A stretch of DNA of 10,251 nucleotides, taken from the NCBI GenBank assembly GCA_913048545.1, contig CAJWWH010000058.1, positions 1 through 10,251 of the forward strand. Direction: 5' to 3'. The notes beneath the pieces were generated by a model. That model made no database searches. It worked only from the letters and a program-made list of their open reading frames with translations, and had not been told where the DNA came from. This stretch comes from an uncultured Opitutia bacterium. Its GTDB lineage: Bacteria; Verrucomicrobiota; Verrucomicrobiae; Opitutales; MB11C04. Shown here piece after piece: positions 5,794 to 10,251 of the stretch. A program made the translations under genes and the position numbers. Every line of letters starts with the position of its first letter. The stretch's first letter is position 1.

Positions 5794-6944
5794 CCGACCC
5801 AGTCTTCCACCCCCCGGTCGGTGGTGACCTGTAAGCACTTTATTATTTTTTTCGCGACTAGAGCCGATTTTTCGCCCGAATGTGAATCCTTGAGTATTGT
5901 GGTCATGGATTCACTGAGCACTCTTCCATTGGCACGACCCTGTAGGAATTCAGGATAGGGCGGATCATCGGCCAACAGAATATTAGCCATTCCGAGATGG
6001 GGAATCCGAATGAGAGTTCGCCCCAGCAGGTAAGTCAGTGGATGTGCACGATATGCAATCACTCCGGGAATTCCTGCAATTGCACAGGAGAGTGACATCG
6101 TGCCGGAACTCATCAGGGCCGCCCGGGCTGTAATACCCGCTTTTCCTATTACTACCCGCACCCGTCCCTTGAGGTTACTGCGAAGAGATAACAAATGATC
6201 AGCCAGATTCCTGATTGTTAAATCCGGAACCGGGAGAACTATTTCCAAATCGGGAAAATCCTGCAGTAATTCACTAACCGTATCCAAAAAAACCGGCAGT
6301 ATTCTTTGCACCGGTTGTACCCGGCTACCCGGAAGAATGAGTAACGGCCCTTTGGGATCATAGCTGATTGAATTTTGATAGCCGGATTGCACAAAAGGAT
6401 GCCCGACAAAGGAGACCGGTAAATTGGTATCCTCATAGCATGCCACTTCAAAAGGGAAAATCACGCCCAACCCATCAAGAATTTTTTCCATCACAAACCG
6501 GCGCTTTGGTTTCCAGGCCCAGAGTTGCGGACTGATGTACTGAAGAACCAGGATATCCCCCCCGCCCTTCCGGGAAAGGCCAAGTTTTTTGAGCTCTTTG
6601 GCAAGCCGAAGATTAAATCCCGGATAATCAATCAGAAGAACAGTTCTGGGTTGGAACTTTTTAATCCATTCAATCGTGGCTGAAAAAATTTGCTTAAATA
6701 TCTGGTAATTTTTAATGACCTCAAAAAATCCCACCACCGCATGATCCACCAGCGGATAAACCAAATGGGCTCCTTTTTTCTCAAGCTCTCCCCCTCCCAC
6801 TGCGGAGATTGTTAAATCTGGCTGCCTTTTCAACAATCCGGAAACCAGTTCTGCACCGTGTTCGTCCCCTGAAACCTCACCGGCCACCACAAGTAGGTCA
6901 ACCTGACCATCTGGGGGGGAATGAAACTGTAAGTTTACATTCAA
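5772..6944 (-). CDS. lpxB: Lipid-A-disaccharide synthase
   Basis: LpxB (glycosyltransferase family 19) joins UDP-2,3-diacylglucosamine and lipid X into the beta-1,6 disaccharide of lipid A at the inner face of the cytoplasmic membrane. Diagnostic segments are AGEVSGD (21-27), DYPGFNLRLA (106-115), ISPQLWAW (137-144), FVGHP (179-183), LPGSR (204-208) and SGT (280-282). At 390 residues it matches the family (E. coli 382). The start appears to be TTG at 6944, one base after the stop of the preceding gene. No ATG or GTG gives a full N-terminus and an in-frame TAA lies just upstream, so coupling to the previous gene is likely. The usual Glu six positions after the SGT glycine-threonine pair (SGTxxLE) is Ser286 here. 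It is the last gene of the lol-lpx operon and overlaps the hemA 3' end by 22 bp. Confidence 0.92.
   Translation of the reverse strand: MNVNLQFHSPPDGQVDLLVVAGEVSGDEHGAELVSGLLKRQPDLTISAVGGGELEKKGAHLVYPLVDHAVVGFFEVIKNYQIFKQIFSATIEWIKKFQPRTVLLIDYPGFNLRLAKELKKLGLSRKGGGDILVLQYISPQLWAWKPKRRFVMEKILDGLGVIFPFEVACYEDTNLPVSFVGHPFVQSGYQNSISYDPKGPLLILPGSRVQPVQRILPVFLDTVSELLQDFPDLEIVLPVPDLTIRNLADHLLSLRSNLKGRVRVVIGKAGITARAALMSSGTMSLSCAIAGIPGVIAYRAHPLTYLLGRTLIRIPHLGMANILLADDPPYPEFLQGRANGRVLSESMTTILKDSHSGEKSALVAKKIIKCLQVTTDRGVEDWVGQETSRV
5793..5822. repeat. Inverted repeat at the hemA/lpxB convergent junction
   Basis: ACCGACC (5793-5799) and GGTCGGT (5816-5822) form a perfect seven-pair stem with a 16-base loop. 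It begins at the last base of the hemA stop and lies inside the 3' end of lpxB. On the plus strand a seven-T run appears at 5846-5852, 23 bases further on, too far for a standard intrinsic terminator. It may contribute to 3' end formation of the heme transcript; function is not shown. Confidence 0.28.
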
Positions 6945-6945
6945 T

Positions 6946-7887
6946 TCACAGTGAAATATTTATTTGTTTGGTAATCGAAAGAGCGACTTCGAGTGCGGTT
7001 TTTCCGAATGTACCATCCGTTTTCGGTTTCAAGGACCCATGTACACACTGGATAAAAGAATCAAGTTCTAGGGCAAGAGGTTCTCCTTTTTCAACCGGGA
7101 CTTCTTTTTTATCGAGTCCGGTCCCACTCTTTTTAATCAGGTGACCTTTTTGATTCATAAAATCAAGAGACAAGTAACCACTGTCCTGAAAAACTCTGAT
7201 CTCCCGGGCTTTTTTCTCACTTACCCGACTGGCACTTAAATTGGCCACGCATCCGTTTTCAAAAACAATGCGGGCATTGGCAATATCCTCCGTTTTCGAA
7301 AGCACACGGACTCCGATTGCATCGACCTTTGAAACCGGAGAGGCAACGAGTGACATCGCAATCCCAATATCATGAATCATCAAATCAAGAACCACTCCGA
7401 CCTCCGTTCCCCGAGGCTGAAAGGGGGCAAGCCTTTCCACGGTGAGGTACTTGGGATGATCGACCGCTTCTTCCAAAAAAGTCATCACTGGATTGTAATG
7501 CTCGATATGACCGACCTGCACAATTGTTTTGTTTTCCTGGGCGACCCGGAGAATTTCCTCCGCTTCAGTCAGGGAGACGCACAGCGGTTTTTCAATCAGA
7601 ACATGACATCCCGCTTTCATCAATGGAATCGCCACCTCCGCATGACGGTCCGTGGGAGAAACCACACTAATCACATCACAGGATTCTCCCAATGCCTGAA
7701 GATCGGTAAACTCCCTGCATCCCTGGGCTTCACTTACCGCTCTGCGGGCTTCCGGGTTTGGATCAAATACCCCAACCAATTCGCAGGAACTGAGATCGTT
7801 GTAAATCCGGGCGTGATGCTGCCCAAGATAACCGCCCCCTGCCACTCCGCATCTCGTTTTGTTATCCTCGCGATTGTCCATATTCAT
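6946..7887 (-). CDS. Gfo/Idh/MocA family NAD(P)-dependent oxidoreductase, GnnA-like candidate
   Basis: The 313-residue protein has an N-terminal Rossmann fold with CGVAGGGYLGQHHA (13-26), an acidic end of the second strand in VFDPNPEA (40-47), SPTDRHAE (77-84) and the family EKP motif (99-101). The C-terminal substrate domain shows VGHIEHYNP (125-133) and LDLMIHDIG with His172 (167-175). The family oxidises or reduces sugars and nucleotide sugars. Its position directly before lpxB (one base apart) and these motifs suggest GnnA, which oxidises UDP-GlcNAc at C3 so that GnnB can install an amino group. That yields lipid A with amide-linked chains. No gnnB-type aminotransferase is in view, so the substrate remains an inference. 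ATG 7887 lies four bases after the lolD stop; ATG 7881 is a possible second start. No strong Shine-Dalgarno site is visible. Confidence 0.85.
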   Translation of the reverse strand: MNMDNREDNKTRCGVAGGGYLGQHHARIYNDLSSCELVGVFDPNPEARRAVSEAQGCREFTDLQALGESCDVISVVSPTDRHAEVAIPLMKAGCHVLIEKPLCVSLTEAEEILRVAQENKTIVQVGHIEHYNPVMTFLEEAVDHPKYLTVERLAPFQPRGTEVGVVLDLMIHDIGIAMSLVASPVSKVDAIGVRVLSKTEDIANARIVFENGCVANLSASRVSEKKAREIRVFQDSGYLSLDFMNQKGHLIKKSGTGLDKKEVPVEKGEPLALELDSFIQCVHGSLKPKTDGTFGKTALEVALSITKQINISL

Positions 7888-7891
7888 TTGA

Positions 7892-8587
7892 TTACCCGTT
7901 TTTAAATTTACCCTGTCTTAAAAAAAGTGATTCTTCGGTCGCTTTGGCAAAAGTTGGATTGTGCGTCACCAGAATTAAAGCCGCCTTTTCTTCCTCACAG
8001 CTTTGCAGTAATAAATCCATAACTTCGCCCCCCGTTCTTTCATCCAAGTTACCCGTGGGCTCATCGGCAAGAATTAATTTAGGTTGATTCACCAGGGCCC
8101 GGGCAATCGCCACCCGCTGCCTTTCACCGCCGGAAAGCTTGGTCGGGATTTGTTTTTCCTTGTCCCCCACTCCCATCTTGGAAAGAAGCGACCTTGCCCG
8201 GTCACGGGTTTCACTTGTGATTCCACCTGCAAGCCTCGAGGGAATCAGTACATTTTCCAAAACATCCAATTCTGGAATCAGATAATAAGCCTGATAAACC
8301 ACGCCCAAAAAACGGGCCCGTAAAGAAGCTTCCGCCGATGTGCAGGGCGAACTGGCATCCATATCGTACTCTTCCCAGGAGATATGACCACTGTCTCCGG
8401 TTTCCAAACGGGCGAGCAAATTCAGCAGCGTGGTCTTGCCACATCCGGAGTCTCCCCGAATGCTCATTGACTGCCCGGAATGCAAACTTAATTCAATCTC
8501 ATCCAGTACATGAATACGATCATTCTCAAACGGAAAACTCTTCGCGAGCCCCTGGACATGAAGAATCTTTCTGCCGGTGTTATTCAC
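7892..8587 (-). CDS. lolD: Lipoprotein-releasing ABC transporter ATP-binding protein LolD
   Basis: This 231-residue ATPase powers extraction of outer-membrane lipoproteins from the inner membrane by the Lol exporter. All nucleotide-binding elements are intact: Walker A GDSGCGKT (45-52), the Q-loop Gln99 in VVYQAYYLIPELDVLENV, signature LSGGERQRVAIARAL (151-165), Walker B LILADEPTGNLD (171-182) and the switch His209 in VTHN. The LIPELDVLENV stretch and overall length are typical of the LolD/FtsE/MacB group. Assignment to LolD comes mainly from the adjoining permease. The start is GTG at 8587, overlapping the permease stop by eight bases. GAGG lies nine bases before it, inside the permease gene. 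FtsE-like or MacB-like export of another substrate is the alternative. A Cys in Walker A (GDSGCGKT) is common in this group. Confidence 0.9.
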   Translation of the reverse strand: MNNTGRKILHVQGLAKSFPFENDRIHVLDEIELSLHSGQSMSIRGDSGCGKTTLLNLLARLETGDSGHISWEEYDMDASSPCTSAEASLRARFLGVVYQAYYLIPELDVLENVLIPSRLAGGITSETRDRARSLLSKMGVGDKEKQIPTKLSGGERQRVAIARALVNQPKLILADEPTGNLDERTGGEVMDLLLQSCEEEKAALILVTHNPTFAKATEESLFLRQGKFKNG

Positions 8588-10187
8588 TGCGCAAAGCCTC
8601 GGCGGGTTTTAAACGGGTTGCCCGCCAGGCAGGCAACATTCCCGCAATGGTGGAAACTAAAACAGCAAAAAAAGCGAAAGTCAGAAAAGTCGACAAACTC
8701 CCGCTTGATTCCCATGGGTAATATATTTGCAGACTGTAAAAATCATAGAACTGGGACACCCCCGCCTGTCCATCCTCCCCGGCAATATTTTGCACAATAA
8801 AGGACATTAATTCATCGCGGAAAAACATAAATAACAAAGCAAATCCACATCCCAGAACTGAACCGAGCAGACCGATAATAAAACCCTGCAGGCAAAAAAT
8901 TAAACCAACTGAAATCCGGCGGCCTCCCATCGCAACGAGTAATCCAATCTCGCGGGTTTTCCTCAGAACTGAAGTCATCAGAGCAATCGCAATGGCAAAA
9001 GCAGCAACCAATCCAATCGGAACCATAATCAGAATCATTAAATATTCCTCAAATTTTAACAGATCAAAAAACCAGGCGTTTTCCACAAACCAGGGAATAA
9101 CAGACCACCCTTCCCCAAGATAGTCCTTCAATTCCTCACAGGAGTGCCCAAGTTTTTGTTCATCTGCGGCGACTGATTTAATCGCACGGAAGTAGAAACC
9201 GTCCACAGTCCCCTCCCCTCCACGCATGTCCTGCATAAAGCGCATCGTGCCAATCAGAGCTTCAGTGTGAAATCCCTGCCAGGGGACCTCGAAAATCCCC
9301 CCCACCCGCACTTCGCGCGGAGGAATAATCTCATCCTCTTTTGCCTTGGTGACCATTGCCGGGAAAAATACCTCAATCGTGGAACCCTTAAGCACTTGAA
9401 ATCGAAAAAGGTCACCCTTCTGAAAAGGTTCACCTTTGCCTAAGGGGTGGAAAACCGGAATCCCTAAACCCCGGTCAATTGGACCGTCCGAGAGTGTGGC
9501 ATTAAATTCTTCCCCGCTTTCCCCGTCCCGGATAACAAAATCCTGATCGCTGGTAAATAAAATCTCCCATTCTCCGCTCTCCACAAATGGATCAAGACGG
9601 GTGATGGCAATCTGCCCTTTTGCCGAATCAGCACTTTGATTCCTGTCATGAAACTGAATGATTGCGGGCGGGCGAACTCCCAATTGATTTGCCACTTGGG
9701 TGCTGATAAAAACCACTTCGTCTTCGAGCGTGTCAACCGTGGGAAGAGGGGTGATATCGACCGCTTCGTGGGCATTCATTTTCAATGCCCCTCCTTTCAA
9801 AAAAGAATTGATATCAAACACAGGATTATCCGCAGTGGGTGTAATGCCCATTGAGTATGGGGTGGCGTTGTAATTTCCTTTTTGCAGAATTACCCGCCCC
9901 TGCAAATAGGGCATCAGGTGCTCAATGAAAGGAAATTCTTCCATCCTCTCCTTTTTTTCCTGCCAATTGCCGGAAGATTTCCATGGTACAATTCGACCGT
10001 GCCCCTGGGCGTCAATTATGTCGTTCCTGAATTTTTCCTGAAATCCCTGCATGAATACGACCACCACAATCATCACATTAACCCCCAAAGCCACACCAAT
10101 AACTGCAAGCAGCGAGAAAAATGAGACTTTTTTCTGGCTGGGAAAAAGTTGTTTCCAAGCCAGATACAGGGGCCAGGGCAATTTCAT
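8580..10187 (-). CDS. lolC: Lipoprotein-releasing ABC transporter permease, LolC/LolE family
   Basis: The 535-residue protein is the membrane subunit partner of the downstream LolD. It has one N-terminal transmembrane helix (about 22-46), a large periplasmic domain (about 50-380) and three C-terminal helices (about 382-408, 426-456, 498-520), the 1+3 FtsX/MacB fold. The cytoplasmic coupling helix reads KTREIGLLVAMGG (410-422), and the C-terminus LPAWRATRLKPAEALRSE (518-535) is the classic family ending. It is about 120 residues longer than E. coli LolC (399) or LolE (414). The extra length falls mostly within the periplasmic domain, roughly residues 172-257, between a QVANQLGV segment and a KGD segment that are normally close together. 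Only one permease gene is seen, so the complex may be a homodimer (LolF-like) or its partner may lie elsewhere. ATG 10187 has only a weak GAAG upstream. Confidence 0.88.
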   Translation of the reverse strand: MKLPWPLYLAWKQLFPSQKKVSFFSLLAVIGVALGVNVMIVVVVFMQGFQEKFRNDIIDAQGHGRIVPWKSSGNWQEKKERMEEFPFIEHLMPYLQGRVILQKGNYNATPYSMGITPTADNPVFDINSFLKGGALKMNAHEAVDITPLPTVDTLEDEVVFISTQVANQLGVRPPAIIQFHDRNQSADSAKGQIAITRLDPFVESGEWEILFTSDQDFVIRDGESGEEFNATLSDGPIDRGLGIPVFHPLGKGEPFQKGDLFRFQVLKGSTIEVFFPAMVTKAKEDEIIPPREVRVGGIFEVPWQGFHTEALIGTMRFMQDMRGGEGTVDGFYFRAIKSVAADEQKLGHSCEELKDYLGEGWSVIPWFVENAWFFDLLKFEEYLMILIMVPIGLVAAFAIAIALMTSVLRKTREIGLLVAMGGRRISVGLIFCLQGFIIGLLGSVLGCGFALLFMFFRDELMSFIVQNIAGEDGQAGVSQFYDFYSLQIYYPWESSGSLSTFLTFAFFAVLVSTIAGMLPAWRATRLKPAEALRSE

Positions 10188-10199
10188 AAGAGCTTCAAA

Positions 10200-10251
10200 T
10201 TACTCAACCTGTCGGGGGGCATTATCCTCCATTGTCTGATTAAAATCGGGC
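10200..10251 (-). CDS. Possible C-terminal end of an upstream gene (unidentified)
   Basis: Entering from the right edge on the minus strand, one frame encodes 16 hydrophilic residues (PDFNQTMEDNAPRQVE) and stops at TAA (10200-10202), 12 bases before the permease ATG. Such spacing suits another operon member, and the polar tail looks like a protein C-terminus. It is too short to identify. A second minus frame is also open and ends overlapping the permease ATG as ATGA, so the choice between them is uncertain. Confidence 0.35.
   Translation of the reverse strand, partial: PDFNQTMEDNAPRQVE

Noticed and set aside
7372..7905. 177-codon plus-strand open frame antisense to the Gfo/Idh gene
   Set aside because: The opposite strand holds an intact, well-recognised enzyme in a tight operon. 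The antisense translation has no recognisable domain and looks like a shadow frame.
10188..10251. Alternative minus-strand frame ending in ATGA overlap with the permease start
   Set aside because: Both frames are open over this short edge. The other one, with a polar acidic tail and a 12-base gap, looks more like a C-terminus. Neither can be identified, so only one is listed, with low confidence.
1..10251. Mobile element, phage, CRISPR, toxin-antitoxin or defence system
   Set aside because: All coding sequence is accounted for by housekeeping genes with even composition. No direct repeat arrays, transposase motifs or integration sites were seen.

Overview
The window looks like ordinary core chromosome of a Gram-negative bacterium, most likely a member of the Verrucomicrobiota (PVC group, possibly near the Opitutales/Puniceicoccales). 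That placement is inferred from protein flavour and gene company and was not tested. It rests on an RpoD-type sigma factor tail, a bacterial SUI1/eIF1 protein, a C5 (glutamyl-tRNA) heme pathway with an oxygen-dependent protoporphyrinogen oxidase, lipid A synthesis beside a Gfo/Idh/MocA oxidoreductase, and a Lol lipoprotein exporter. GC content looks moderate and even, and I see no mobile element, tRNA, rRNA or CRISPR array.

Layout, left to right. The C-terminal end of an RpoD-family sigma factor (1-134, +) is followed by tatA (208-507, +). Converging on tatA is a two-gene minus-strand unit: a small unrecognised protein (928-1146) overlapping by ATGA a SUI1/YciH-type protein (524-931). Diverging from that unit is a plus-strand heme block: hemG (HemY-type protoporphyrinogen oxidase, 1219-2565), hemH (ferrochelatase, 2661-3779), a CcsA/HemX-like membrane protein (3851-4729) and hemA (glutamyl-tRNA reductase, 4726-5793). 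The last two overlap by ATGA. From the right edge comes a tightly packed minus-strand envelope operon: the possible end of an unknown gene (10200-10251), a LolC/E permease (8580-10187), lolD (7892-8587), a Gfo/Idh/MocA oxidoreductase (6946-7887) and lpxB (5772-6944). The lpxB 3' end overlaps the hemA 3' end by 22 bp.

How the genes work together. HemA makes glutamate-1-semialdehyde at the start of tetrapyrrole synthesis. HemG and HemH carry out the last two steps, oxidation to protoporphyrin IX and iron insertion. The HemX-like protein next to hemA may handle heme or modulate HemA at the membrane. The middle steps of the pathway are not in this window. On the other strand, LpxB makes the lipid A disaccharide, LolCD(E) releases lipoproteins from the inner membrane, and the Gfo/Idh protein may modify the UDP-GlcNAc precursor (GnnA-like). 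Together these form an outer-membrane biogenesis operon.

I did not find a clear undescribed system. The points most worth a second look are molecular details: a CPLC insertion and a missing C-terminal region in HemA, a human-like cysteine triad at the C terminus of HemH, an enlarged periplasmic domain in the Lol permease, a Gfo/Idh gene embedded beside lpxB, a small unknown protein coupled to the SUI1 gene, and a lack of conventional Shine-Dalgarno sites before first genes.
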